A stretch of 64,000 bases of DNA from Trichobilharzia regenti (GCA_944472135.2 OX235270.1:45880352-45944351), one strand, 5' to 3'. Numbered from the stretch's first letter, positions 22,099 to 33,549 are shown. Notes: a model not told the origin generated them from the letters alone. A program made the numbers and translations.

Positions 22099-22712
22099 CT
22101 AAGAATTACACACACAGTCACTCCACTGAGTGCAACTAATTTTATGGAGACAGTAATCATCGTACACACAGACTCACCACACACCTCTATCTGTAGAAGC
22201 CCATGTTTCACAGAAATCAGGGTACGTCTTCCTGACGGATTATTCCAAAACTCTGTCCTGCCCACCAAATCGAAGCCAATTGAAACAAAAAGAAATACAG
22301 TGATTGTCGGTGTACAATACGTGTGACAGTATTCTGTCAACTAGCAAAGGCATGAACAACACTCGAGCTCTTAGAAAAACTTTTCTGCCTATTTCACCAC
22401 GTCTGAGAAGCACAACAACAGTCATTATTTTCAAAGCAACTGGCGATAGCTTAGTAATTCAATTATCTCTACACACTTCACGTAGGCTATTTCTAAAGAT
22501 AGGACGGTGGGCTGCATTCCACACCAATAGGGGAACACCGAATCCCTTATCCTTTCCAAAACAATATAATCAGTTCCATCAACAGAGTCTCACTAACACC
22601 TTTAAAAAGTATCAGAGGTAGTTGGTTCACTCCATGTGACTTACGGCGCCTCGGAGATTCTCCTGAATCTTCTCTTGGCTAGGGGAATCGGTGTTAACCA
22701 ACGATAAAGAAC
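22099..22712 (+). repeat. Inverted repeat flanking PRMT7 exon 2, left arm
   Basis: About 614 bp, near-identical (roughly 97% by eye) to the reverse complement of 27256-27871. It carries a 105-codon open frame (22304-22621) that is also open in the other arm (27349-27666), but the product is not recognisable. Repeat class unknown. Confidence 0.85.
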
Positions 22713-22929
22713 AGTAATTTAGAAGATTCCTAAAATCAATATCAAGTTATGAGCGCTCCTTGAATTCTTTAAGTGAGTGAGCTAACACATTTCCACTCAA
22801 CTATACTGTTTTTCTTCCCCTCATATTGAGAGCCCATATTACAACATACTGAGTAGAAATGTGAGTATATTTGACATGCTAATTTGACCCTGTCAAATGT
22901 AAGATGTAGCTGCCCAATTCGTTCACATG

Positions 22930-23160
22930 GAATTACAGTCTAAGAATAGATTGTGAAATTGTTGACCATTTCACTTATTTGGGAAGTTGCATCATCCTTA
23001 ACCTCAAAGAGACCTCAGTACGCATGCGAAATGCTCTTTTGGTACTTTCTTACTTGCATCATCTTTAATGCAGGTGTATTGCCCGAGTATTCATCAACAG
23101 ATATGTATACTGTACAGCAATTCCCTGCGTTATAGTACTGTAAACGTCGTCATTCGGTTG
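22930..23160 (+). pseudogene. RTE-like LINE relic (small)
   Basis: Translation near 22950-23000 reads VEIVDHFTYLGS, the counterpart of the VERVDHFAYTGS and VEHVDRFTYLGS motifs of the RTE copies at 44 and 54 kb. The rest is degenerate. Confidence 0.4.
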
Positions 23161-23300
23161 CTGACATGGAGTAGAATTGTTCATTGTGTAGTGATGATGT
23201 TAAAATGGTGTTACCTGGTGAAAATAACGTGATAGGGAATTCATCTGCAAAGGTTTATGGGGTGCGTTTTGACAGATAAATTATGATTGTCGAAGACATT

Positions 23301-24071
23301 ACTTACTTTACTTCGGCTATCTCCTACGGGAGGATGAGCCGGCTTCATTAACATCTCGAATCATCGCTGCCCAGGCGCGGCGATCTGATGCAAGGTTTTG
23401 CAACAGGATTATCCAATTCTTGTTCCACAGACGGAGTCCGTAGACGGTTTGTAGCCCCAGACACTCCATATCAGCCTTGACTGTACCAAGCCATGTTTTC
23501 AGCTGTCCATCCCTGCGACATCGCCAAGAGAGTTGTTTGTAAGAGAGTTCATGAAGTTTCATGGGAATTAGGTACGAGTGATGTCCCCAGCATCGCTCGG
23601 CCTTTTGTTTGGAAGTGCAGCTCTAGCCTTTACACAACCAAGTGTGACCTACAAGGCAGTAGGAGTGGAGTAGGGAGTCCACTATCCATTGGCAGCCGGT
23701 GATCGGAGTCCGGTTTATACGCCTTTTTGAATTGGGCCAGACATCCAGGGCATCCAATAAGCCCTTTGTCCATACGTCTGCCGGTAAGCTTCATACACCC
23801 CAGTCGTTGGTGGTTTGGAATCAGGGTTTAGCCATCTCCCCTAGACTGTCATCCAATGGACAGTCAAACCGGTGAAGAGCGCCGGGCATCCGTTTTTGCC
23901 CTCTCACTTCGGTGAAAAACACGTCCGCCACGTGAAGGCAGTGAGTAGGACTTCCTCAGGAGAGGCTATGTAAGACGCCCGGTCATATGGGAGCATTTCA
24001 AGAGGTGTGCGGAGGGGTGGCCAGCCCGCAGCGCAAGGCACCCACCCCCGACCATACTGAGGCTTTGGAGG
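23301..24071 (-). mobile_element. Poly(A)-type retroposon in PRMT7 intron 1, with target duplication
   Basis: Bounded by CGAAGACATT on both sides (23291-23300 and 24072-24081), a 10-bp target duplication. Read on the minus strand it starts GCCTCAGTATGGTCGGGGG, is GC-rich, and ends in CCGAAGTAAAGTAA. Its 3' third (23317-23562) encodes a LINE-like C-terminus (DGQLKTWLGTV, ASDRRAWAAMIRD, EAGSSSRRR). The 5' part has no coding match. It looks like a short retroposon that borrowed a LINE 3' end. No clear pol III A/B box found. Confidence 0.75.
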
Positions 24072-24267
24072 CGAAGACATTGATTAAAGCTTGGATTAAT
24101 GCCATGTTTAAAAAAGCTTGGAGTGGCGAAACTGTAACATTGCACGGACCATGGATACCTCTAATTGTCAGCATGTCACTGAGGGAACTATAGATCGGAA
24201 TTTCTGTGTTAAGAATATGGTGATTGACGGGTCTCAGTGTGAAGCAAAAATAGATTCAGTTTCTTAC

Positions 24268-24892
24268 TTTTTTTTTACTTTACTTCGGCTATCTCCTACG
24301 GGAGGATGAGCCGGCTTCATGAACGTCTCGGATCATCGCTGCCCAGGCGCGGCAATTTGTAAGAGAGTTCATGAAGTTTCATGGGAATTTGGTACGAGTG
24401 ATGTCCCCAGCATCGCTCGGCCTTTTGTTTGAGAGTGCAGCTCTAGCCTTTACACAGCCAAGTGTGACCTACAAGGCAGTAGTAGTGGAGTAAGGAGTCC
24501 ACTATCCATTGGCAGCCGGTGATCGGAGTTCGGTTCATACGCCTTTTTGAATGGGGCCAGACATCCAGGACATCCAACAAGCCCTTTGTCCATACGTCTG
24601 CCGGTGAGCTCCAGTGAGCTTCATACGCCAGTCGTTGGAGGTTTGGAATCAGGGTTTAGCCATCTCCCGTAGACCGTCATCCAATGGACAGTCAACCCAG
24701 TGGAGAGCGCCGGGCATCCGCTTTCGCCCTCTCACTTTGGTGAGAAACACCTCCGCCACGTGAAGGCAGTGAGTAGGACTTCCTCAGGAGAGGCTATGTA
24801 AGACGCCCGGTCATATGGGAGCATTTCAAGAGGTGTGCGGAGGGGTGGCCAACCCGCAGCGCAAGGCACCCACCCCCGACCATCCTGAGGCT
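24268..24892 (-). mobile_element. Second copy of the same retroposon, internally deleted
   Basis: Same orientation and same 5' start (GCCTCAGGATGG on the minus strand) and 3' end. A run of nine T (24268-24276) is the minus-strand poly(A) tail. It lacks about 147 bases present in the first copy between GCGCGGC and TTTGTAAGAG. No convincing target duplication. Confidence 0.75.
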
Positions 24893-26138
24893 TCTGCCTT
24901 TAGTAGTTTCACTATTGTTTATTTAATAATGTCATTCCCTCTCTCACCCGCATATCTATGTTTTTAACTATTGGTTATCAATTGTTTCATAATTTGGCAA
25001 ACCTTAGCATATCCGCCTATGTACGGGGATTTTTTCAGTTTATCTTTTTAACTGGCTTTGAAACATACCTGATGTTCATTTATTTGCTATTCGTAATCTT
25101 TAGTTAGCAGCCGCCATGCTTTTGTATATCATTCGGTTCATCGATTTATCTTTTGTTTAGACTTAATCGCATCTGAAAGCCTCAGCGTATGCAGCGACAA
25201 TTTGTGCACGAACGAGTGTGCTGTTCAATATACTAATGTCTTTTACTTCTTTTGACAGGATTCTAGAAATGTCAAATAGAAATTTTTTGTTCACAAAGAT
25301 CTGTTCATGTCAATAGTAAGGTTTTACTGTCTAAATTGGAGGTATAATATGGTATGTCGACTGCTGTAGTGACACTAGAGCATAATCGTATGAGACACTA
25401 TAGCCCCTTTTACAGTGGATAAGGCAAATTTGTTATAAGTAGTCACAGGTATGCTTGGAATTTGTCTTGACATTGTGCAGCCGATTTTTCTAACATGGTT
25501 AGTTCTCGGAGGAAAATCGTTTCATCCAACGGAGATCACAAAATGATTATGGTGGGTGATTCCGATTATCCTTGCAGAGCTTCATCCACCACAAAAGAGT
25601 CTGTAAGCGTCGTAAAGATGAGATTTTTTCTTGTTTCTGGTCATTAGCAAAATGTAGTTAAGGTAGGGGGTGTACCTCTTCTTAAAACTAATCAGACTTC
25701 AGGTGGCGCTATCAAAGTTTAAGTCTCCGCAATAATATAGTTAAAACTGCAATACGGATGTGCCATGACTAATTACGTAGATCGGTTTAGAAAGTAAAAT
25801 AACACTTAAGAATAGTTTCAAGAACGCGGTAGCATTTGGTAGCGGAATTGTTTTCTGACAAATTGATGTACAGGTACTTTGCATTAAAATTACAATTTTT
25901 ACATGTTTTCTGTTTCGTGCTTTTTTTGTCTTACTTTCATGTTCTTCTATGTTGTTTCACAAGGATCTTTCATTCCTCTTCTTCGCGTTTAATCAGCCCC
26001 TCGTTATTCATTATTCTCGTAGAAGACCACTTAGCATACTTACGACATCTTGTCAGTATCTTCCGCCAAAATGTCAGTGTGTACAAGTTTTATGCAGTTA
26101 ATTATGTACACTATTGTTTCTCTTTCTATATAATTGAG

Positions 26139-26430
26139 GTTGTCGAATCTCCATTCCTTTGGTCGCATCATCGATTACTTCCATTCCAATATGATAATGG
26201 TGATAAAGTGATAGATTTGAGAGAATTTCAATGTGCAGAAATGGAATCATGTTCAGGACTTGCATCTGTATTCGATATTCAAGTATCAGAGCTTCAGTTA
26301 GAAAATGATAAATTTGCCCCTTGCGAAAGAGGCATACGCTGTCTTCTAAAAAGTCCGCAGCTTGTTAAACGCTTTGAATTTGGCCCTCCAGCTGATCAAA
26401 TTAAATTAAACGACTTCATTACTTTGGAAT
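26139..26430 (+). CDS. PRMT7: PRMT7 coding exon 2
   Basis: Residues 187-283 plus one base. It starts after an AG acceptor at 26137-26138 with VVESPFLWSHHRL, which follows the ...IYVQ end of exon 1 exactly as the beta-barrel region follows in PRMT7. It ends AAT|GTAAGT (phase 1). It includes a DIQVSELQ segment and RFEFGP, matching the link from the first barrel to the second domain. The upstream open stretch 25836-26138 is intron sequence. This exon is the one bracketed by the inverted intronic repeats at 22099-22712 and 27256-27871. Confidence 0.9.
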
Positions 26431-27088
26431 GTAAGTTTTTATTTCTGATTCAACGGCTTTCTTTTGTGTCAAATAACTTGTAAAACACAATGTATTTTTC
26501 TTGTCAAAAAATTTTTCCCCACATTCCAACACAACGATTTATGAGTAAATATATATACTGAATTAGAAATTCAGCTTCGGTCGATTTAGGACAAAGTGTG
26601 CGTGGTGTATACACTTTCGAAAAACCTAGTATTTCCATTGTCATCCGAATTCTCTAAGTACTACTCTGGAGTAGGTGAAATCATTCCTAAGATTTGACTT
26701 CTGTGCCTCACGTTAAGTACGTAAGAGAATTTACCATAAGAAATTCTAAATTTTATTCAATGTCTGTGTATGTTGCATCTGTTAAGTGGACTAAGGTTCA
26801 CTTGACTATCACAACCAATCTTTACAAACTCACATTTCAGGTTTCAAATTAGATTGCTTAACAAATCGACATCCCTGATTGACTTACAATATGGAATTTC
26901 GCTTCGCCATCTTTATTTTGATATCATAACAGACGTACTATCACCTTTGTTATTTGGTTTAGTGATGTTCATTGTTATTTTTATTTTCAGTATGTCCCTT
27001 TAACTTGACCTAAGTCTATTTTCTCACCCCTTAACTCTTTGTTATATATGTATGCTGAGATTTTATAAATTCCGGTTTAATAATAATA

Positions 27089-27125
27089 CTTTGATAAAGC
27101 TATTAGCATTAAATAGCGAAACGTC
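27089..27125 (+). ncRNA. Degenerate hammerhead-ribozyme-like motif
   Basis: TTTGATAA, then a perfect 6-bp stem GCTATT/AATAGC (27099-27104 with 27112-27117), then GAAAC and GTC. The layout matches minimal type I hammerheads of Penelope-like elements, but the first core reads TTGATAA and not CTGATGA, so activity is unlikely. Confidence 0.3.
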
Positions 27126-27132
27126 AGTAAAA

Positions 27133-27253
27133 ACAATATCGTTTTGTTTTTCATTCATTGAGAAATGCAAAAACCTTTATTATAATGAATATCATATACC
27201 CAATGTCCAAATTTTTTCAAATTGTTAAAAGTGAACTTGGTTTGGACATATAT
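27133..27253 (+). repeat. Direct repeat shared with the right window edge
   Basis: About 120 bases matching 63870-63993 (including AACCT.TATTATAATGAATATCATATAC and TTAAAAGTGAACTTGGTTT) with scattered mismatches. An unclassified interspersed repeat. Confidence 0.7.
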
Positions 27254-27255
27254 AA

Positions 27256-27871
27256 CAGTTCTTTATCGTTGGTTAACACCGATTCCCCTAGCCAAGAGAA
27301 GATTCAGGAGAATCTCCGAGGCGCCGTAAGTCACATGGAGTGAACCAACTACCTCTGACACTTTTTAAAGGTGTTAGTGAGACTCTGTTGATGGAACTGA
27401 TTATATTGTTTTGGAAAGGATAAGGGATTCGGTGTTCCCCTATTGGTGTGGAATGCAGCCCACCGTCCTGTCTTTAGAAATAGCCTACGTGAAGTGTGTA
27501 GAGATAATTGAAGTACTAAGCTATCGCCAGTTGCTTTGAAAATAATGACTGTTGTTGTGCTTCTCAGACGTGGTGAAATAGGCAGAAAAGTTCTTCTAAG
27601 AGCTCGAGTGTTGTTCATGCCTTTGCTAGTTGACAGAATACTGTCACACGTATTGTACACCGACAATCACTGTATTTCTTTTTGTTTCAATTGGCTTCGA
27701 TTTGGTGGGCAGGACAGAGTTTTGGAATAATCCGTCAGGAAGACGTACCCTGATTTCTGTGAAACATGGGCTTCTACAGATAGAGGTGTGTGGTGAGTCT
27801 GTGTGTACGATGATTACTGTCTCCATAGAATTAGTTGCACTCAGTGGAGTGACTATGTGTTTAATTTCTAG
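27256..27871 (-). repeat. Inverted repeat flanking PRMT7 exon 2, right arm
   Basis: Reverse complement of 22099-22712. The two arms bracket exon 2 (26139-26430) with about 4.5 kb between them. Confidence 0.85.
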
Positions 27872-28692
27872 GCGTGATTGTGAATTTCTGAATGTAGTTA
27901 GGATCGTCCTTCAATAAGTAATGATTTCAAATGATTGTGTTTGATCAGGTTAGTTGAACATTCGTTACTAATGTCAAGTCAGTGTCTTCAGAGGCTTTTA
28001 ATGTTTGCCTTGTGAGTTGGTTGTGATAAGCTATAGTTCCTTTTTTTTGTAGACGCACTTCGTGATGAGAGATAGTTTCGTTAGGCTTGTTAGTTTTATG
28101 TATCTAGACTTCAAAATGTAATATATCATAGAATTGACTTTACACCTATCGAAATTCTTAGGGGGTTCATTTGCTTAGTGTCTCAGATTCCATCTGTGAC
28201 TGTCTCATGTGTTTGCACTGCCAGAGCAAGAAAATACTATCCACTGCTCTGCAGTTTTCTTCAATTTTTATTCTGATTTAGGTTCTTGACGAAATCTGCT
28301 TTTAAGTCAATTGTACATCCCAAAAATTATCAGATTATTTCAGTCACTTGATATAAAATGACACTAATTACTTTTCATTTTGATATTTCAAGTGGCTTAC
28401 TGTCTGTAGGCAGTTAATTGCTCTATTTTCGATAAATTATTTGACGTGGAAGTATGTAATCCTAAGTGCTTCTGTCACAGTCAATAAACTTTGCCTAATT
28501 GTGTGCTTTTTAAATTTTTAAATTTAAATTGTTTTCTACTTGATTCATGTAATGTGCCGATGTGTTGATGAATGGAATACAGCACATTTGATACGGTTTT
28601 GGATATTTGTTTAGTGTTTGTATGACATACTCTTTATTTTAATAACTTGAGTACTTAATTATCACTAACGTTAATCTATAAAAAAGCTACAT

Positions 28693-28696
<4 letters not shown>

Positions 28697-28748
<52 letters not shown>
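28697..28748. repeat. (TA)26 microsatellite
   Basis: Uninterrupted TA run of 52 bases ending 29 bases before the PRMT7 exon 3 acceptor. Confidence 0.95.
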
Positions 28749-28752
<4 letters not shown>

Positions 28753-28777
28753 GTATAGAAATGCTTATCTGCTTTAG

Positions 28778-30222
28778 GTACTCCTTCTACATCTGGTAAA
28801 GCGCATGCTTTCATTACGTGGTGGTCTTTGCAAATGGAACCCACAAATTCAACGCCATCGATTACTATAGCTCCCACTTGGACAAACGATCCTGACTGTG
28901 CTTGGAGAGACCATTGGATGCAAGCAGTTTACTTTCCTAAAACGGAGTATTCTCTAGTCAAAAATGAATCATTCACTCTTAAATATTCACATGATTCGTT
29001 GTCAATGCAGTTTGATTTATCCCTCAAGTATAATTCTGTCAACGACCAAAAAGCCATATTAAATGATGATGATAAAAAATTCTTGGATCCATTGTCATGT
29101 ACCTGTGATCTACACCGTGTATGGCCTCGAACGCGTATATCTGAGCTAAATTCTTCAGATTACAAAACACTTTCTACTAAAATCCTTGATTCTGTGCGTA
29201 CAATTGCAAAAGATTCAAATTCATCACTAAAAGTATTAGTCGTGTCTGATTGTACATATTTACCCTGTTTAATTAAAAAAAGTTTAGATGAGTATATGTT
29301 GCAGTCACTTATAATTCATTTAGACACGTCTCCATCGTCCTGTCTACTATTGGATCGCATATACAAATCTTGTAATACATCCTCCCGGTCGACAATAGAA
29401 AACTGTCAATCTATTGAACACGTTTTATGTAAAATAACGGATAATAAATGTACAAATCATCAGCCTTCAAACACTACTTTAATATTGGTCGGCGAGCCAT
29501 ACATAACCGCAGCTATTCTTCCTTGGGATTCGTTGTACTTTTGGTACGCTTTCCGAAGTCTCCTCTCACATGACCTAGCTTGTTCATCGCTGCATTCATT
29601 TGGTCCTACAAGATTACGCGTGTATGCTGTTCTAGTTGACTTCGAAAACCTTTGGAGGATTCGTTCACCAGTAGGTTTTTCTTGTGAATCCTTTGATTTA
29701 CGTCAATTCGATGAATTGGTGCTGAATGCTTCTGCTAAAAGTGACGAACTAATTGAACCACATCCGTTATGGGAGTACCCTGGTACAGCTCGATCTAATC
29801 ATTGTGTTATATTTGATATGATTTTACAGAATAATCCTGATCTTGATGGGAATTTTCAGTATGCTGATCCCGAAAATTTGATACAGTGTTACAAGAATAC
29901 CTTAACTGCCTCCTCAAATTCTGTTAATGGTATAGCTTTTTGGTGTGAATGGCTTTACAGTACTCCTGTTGCACAGAAACCTCATTCTAATGAAAAATGG
30001 TGGTATTCACCAGCTGGTCCCAGCAAAACTATTAAACCAAATGAAACTATCATTTGGAAATCTCATGGTTCTCACCAGGGTGTTTTTCTTTTCCCATCAG
30101 AATGGAAGACGAAAATCTCCACTTCTGATGATTCATTCCAAATTTCTGTATGTATGGATTTTGATATCTCAACAGGAGTTATATCTCCATGCATTAATAT
30201 AACACATGGATTTCCTGTGTGA
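28778..30222 (+). CDS. PRMT7: PRMT7 last coding exion: end of first barrel and second methyltransferase-like domain
   Basis: Residues 284-764 and stop TGA (30220-30222). The acceptor is GCTTTAG (ends 28777); with the single base from exon 2 it rebuilds a Cys codon and continues into FITWWS (about 295-300), the PRMT7 equivalent of the THW loop. Then come WRDHWMQAVYF, a degenerate second SAM-binding fold (VLVVSDCTYLP), GEPY near 522 with LPWDSLYFWY, LWRIRSP near 575 and EPHPLWEYP near 610, all typical of PRMT7, which alone in its family has two tandem domains in one chain. The predicted 764 aa is longer than the roughly 690 aa of vertebrate PRMT7, with extra low-complexity residues. No canonical AATAAA is obvious just downstream. 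Confidence 0.93.
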
Positions 30223-31379
30223 TACTTATTTTTACATATCAATGTGCAGAGGTTAAAGTGACATTTGTAAATAATTAAGGATTTATCTTCCAAAACATGT
30301 ATAATAATACAAACATGATTTCAACAGTGCCCACGTAAAAGTTCACTACTGTATGACAGTCTGTTATAATTAATGATTTAGCTATGTAAATCACTGTCTA
30401 AGAATAGCTGCTGTTCCACACACGAACCTTCTAATTTACTCTTCTTTAATACATGTATTTTTTTGAGGGATTCTAACCAGTTGATTGTTCAGAATACAAC
30501 AACAACAACAGCAGTAGCGAAAATAGTCCTTAGGCATTCATTTTATTCTTTCGTTTAATTTCTCAGACCCTTCTACTCCATTTGTTTGCTCTTCATTTTT
30601 CTTACACAAACTCTCTGCATAACTTGATTCGTCGTTGATACGGCGTATAAGTGTATTTGAATTTGTTTTGTATTTTATTGATATTATCTGCTTGATTACT
30701 GTTTCTATCTCATCGATGTATGTTTTTAGTTCAGTGGTTTATGATGATTATTATGTAGTGGATCAAATTAAAGCCTTCTCTTGAATATCTTTCCTCAAGT
30801 GGCAGACATGTGATCTTTGCGTAGAAGGGTTTGTTAGTGTGAAATCATAAGTCTAATATTAATGGAAGGTAAGGTTTTCTGAGAACTGGTGGTGGTGGTA
30901 CTTCCTAAAAATAAAGGTGGTTTCGAATCCGTATTTCACTAGTTAGAAATTTCAGTGCCTATATCAGTGGGCTATAATCATTGTTCATCTACTAAATTGA
31001 TTTTTACTAACTTTGTAATAAGGGCGACAACAACTTTACCATCTCTCCGAACAGACTACAAAACTTCGCTCTACTAGTGTTTTGTTTTTCGTACATTCAT
31101 ACGACTTATAATTCATAATTTAAATCTCATTACGTATAAATAAATGACTTTGTAGGTTTTCTCAGTGGTACCAATGACCTTGGTTTTCATCTTAACCAAT
31201 CAGGACTTATATAGAAATTATGACCTCGTGCAACTTAGTAACCAGTAGAACGAAAGAATGCAAATACAGCAGGATATCAAATTAACTAATGGTTAACTCA
31301 TTTAAATAGAATTTTCTTCAGCTTATAAAATCATTTCTTGATCAGTGTGGATTATAGTATTACCACCTAAAGGAGAATT
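30223..31379. other. Intergenic between PRMT7 and the LRR exon
   Basis: Holds the PRMT7 3' untranslated region at its left end (extent unknown) and presumably the promoter of the LRR gene. A short CAACAACAACAACAGCAG run lies near 30500. Nothing else recognised. Confidence 0.5.
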
Positions 31380-31581
31380 ATGGCCAGTGCTTCACTAAGG
31401 CTTTACATTGAAAATGACGATGCTGACTATCCAGGGCTGAAGAAACTAAAACTACAAGGGAAAGACTTGGAGAATGTCCCAGCGGAATTGTTTATGCTAA
31501 GAGAATTACAAGTATTGGACATGAGTCCAGAAAGACAACCATCACTGACCTATAAATTATCAGAACTCCCTTCAGATATCG
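31380..31581 (+). CDS. Leucine-rich-repeat protein, first coding exon
   Basis: ATG 31380 begins 67 codons with leucine-rich-repeat spacing: LKKLKLQGKDLENVPAELFMLRELQVLDMS, then LSELPSDIG. A donor G|GTAAGT follows at 31582, so the open frame beyond is intron. LRR proteins of this short cytosolic type (SHOC2-like repeats) act as protein-binding scaffolds; the specific member was not identified. The start is the first ATG after an in-frame non-coding stretch, in a reasonable context (GAATTATGG). The rest of the gene must lie downstream across the duplicated region or beyond the window. Nothing looks damaged. Confidence 0.65.
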
Positions 31582-32394
31582 GTAAGTTGAAATTAGAATG
31601 AGTATTTTAACGCTCTGCTCACTATCATAGTTAGACCTGTAGCGTTCTTTGAAAGTGGTTGACATAGTAATGTATCAGACTGCTTTTATCTCGTATAAAA
31701 AATTCATATAGATGACATTCCGCGAAATCTAGGGGCAAAAATCATGAGATTCATAGGAGTAATAATTTAAATATTAAACCAGAAACATACTTCAGAGTTT
31801 GCACTTCTGGCACAGGAATCTAAGATACCCACCCATTCAGAAATAAAACCTAATGATTTCTTTCCTTCCTTTATGTTAACAGTCCTGCTGATCATCTAAA
31901 AAGTTGCTAATTGGTGAGGTGAGAGTGTTGTACATTAGTAGTAGTGATCAGTACACAGATATGAAACATCACCACGTTACTTACCTTCTTATATATAGTG
32001 TTTGATATTTAGCTGTAATGTCAAATTGTCTGAAAACGGTACAGTGCATACACGATGAGAAACCACTTGTTTGTCCACTGCAGTAGTATAACGGTTTCTT
32101 TATCACGTAATAGATTATTCGTAGGATAAGCGGATCAATATTCCATAGGTTGGTGCAGATTTCGAACAGAAGACTCTTTCTAAAGTAACACAGATTTTAT
32201 AGGTATTCAATTGATGATGATAAAACCAACTCATAATGTCTTAAATTTCTATGATTTGATCTGACCTTTTAGTGATTTCCCACTAATTTAATGTCAGGAA
32301 TATACGATTTCAAAGTGCAAGTGTCCTAACAGCAGATCTAGTCGTTGTTTGAATCAATCGACTGTTTATTTAATGGGTGTTGATCGAAGGTGGA

Positions 32395-32475
32395 ATGAAA
32401 ACCGGTCTCAGTAATATGTGAACCAGAAGCCTCCGAATTGCCAGCTGAGCTAAGGTCACCCTGTTACTGCATCCA
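32395..32475 (-). repeat. tRNA-like SINE head (weak)
   Basis: Minus strand reads TTAGCTCAGCTGGCAATTCGG, a typical tRNA A-box region, but the B box is degenerate. Duplicated at about 38883-38963. Confidence 0.35.
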
Positions 32476-32645
32476 CCATCCATTAATCCATTGGTGGTCC
32501 ATCAATTCAAGGTTATCACGGATGGTCTCACCATCAATAAGTCGACAATTATTGATTTTGGTGATTGAGCAGCTTAAGCACTTCCTGTCCAGAGAAACAT
32601 GACAGTGATATAAGAATAAAACTTGTGCTCTGTGGTAGAGTGTAA

Positions 32646-32786
32646 TTCCATTATGGGTAAATTTTGTTTTTATATCAAGACCTTGATATGATTATAAGCA
32701 ATAAATTGTGCTCGAAACGTCATCAGTAAACATGACTGTATAACACTGTGAGACTTTATCAAAACAAAAATTTACCCATAATGGAA
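32646..32786. repeat. 141-bp element with 26-bp terminal inverted repeats
   Basis: TTCCATTATGGGTAAATTTT...AAATTTACCCATAATGGAA. Non-coding, MITE-like in form, no clear target duplication. Its interior has CTTGATATG...GTGCTCGAAACGTC (32682-32721), similar in layout to the hammerhead-like motif at 27089. Confidence 0.6.
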
Positions 32787-33057
32787 ACATGACAGTGACC
32801 ATTAATTTTATCATTTAACATTTAATAACCTGCTGGTAGAATATAAGACTTATTTACTGAAAGGTTCATTTTTTGTAGGAAATGTTTCAGAACAGGAGGG
32901 GTTTAAAATTTATGCAGTTTGATTGGACGCCTGTTAGTAATTAGTGTAAAGTGTCTAGTTCTTTGTTTGCTACAGGCTTAATTCTGTCAGTCAAGTTTGC
33001 AATGTGGCTACTATTCTAGGGGGCTGGCCATCACGGTACACTTTGATTGTTGATATT

Positions 33058-33170
33058 AGATGACTGGAAGCCAATCGGCAAGAAGCCTTGGACCTAGGTT
33101 TCTTGCTAGCTGACAGTCGTCAGCTAGGCGTATCTACAACCTTGAATTGACTCGTGGCCATATTGGAAAC
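33058..33170 (+). repeat. Unclassified short repeat (AGAAGCCTTGG family)
   Basis: Related to the reverse complement of 48884-48984: both share AAGCCTTG, CTAGGTTTC and GTCAGC.AGGCG blocks in order. Also present at 39546-39658 through the duplication. Possibly a SINE. Confidence 0.5.
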
Positions 33171-33264
33171 TAGACTGATAGAATTCAGTCTGCACCATAC
33201 AAAGGACTAGACACAACACACTGGTTGCTAGCTAGTGTTCAATCAAAGTATGTAATGCATTCCT

Positions 33265-33549
33265 ACAGGAGGTCGGATAGCAATAATGGCTGGAGACAAT
33301 TGGTGATATGGCTCAAAGTGATCGTTCTCAATGGCTGGCGCAGATGCATCCACTCCTTGCGATTTATAATACCTAATAAAACTATACTGTTCTTCGTTAT
33401 TACTATTCCTTTTGTCTCATATCCCTGTCTACAGTCTCTATTTTCCATTTCTTCCTAATTGCTTCTCATGCTTTGTGTGCTACATGGAGTGTGGCAACTT
33501 GAACTGTCGCACATCGGTGCAAAGTTCTATGTTGAAAACTGATAGACAG
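33265..33549 (+). mobile_element. RTE LINE 3' fragment
   Basis: 5'-truncated copy of the last part of an RTE-like element: the translation holds the NGW.Q.. / GW.RCIHSL end (the family's NRSQWRRCIHSL) followed by the untranslated tail ending GATAGACAG. Nearly identical to 46170-46420. Copied to about 39753-40037 by the duplication. Confidence 0.75.

Larger units (their letters stand above)
21532..26138 (+). other. PRMT7: PRMT7 intron 1 (4607 bp)
   Basis: GT at 21532 and AG at 26137-26138, phase 0. It contains an RTE-like relic, the left inverted repeat, a small LINE relic and two GC-richer retroposons. 24893-25835 shows nothing recognisable. Confidence 0.85.
26431..28777 (+). other. PRMT7: PRMT7 intron 2 (2347 bp)
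   Basis: GTAAGT at 26431 and TTTAG at 28773-28777, phase 1. It contains a direct repeat also found at the right edge of the window, the right inverted repeat, and a (TA)26 tract close to the acceptor. Confidence 0.85.

Noticed and set aside
22304..22621. 105-codon frame in the inverted repeat as a real gene
   Set aside because: It is kept in both arms only because they are near-identical; no domain, and the opposite strand has similar open frames.
25836..26138. Long open frame before PRMT7 exon 2
   Set aside because: It is in frame with exon 2 but precedes a good acceptor, is Phe/Ser/Leu-rich, and PRMT7 homology starts exactly at the acceptor.
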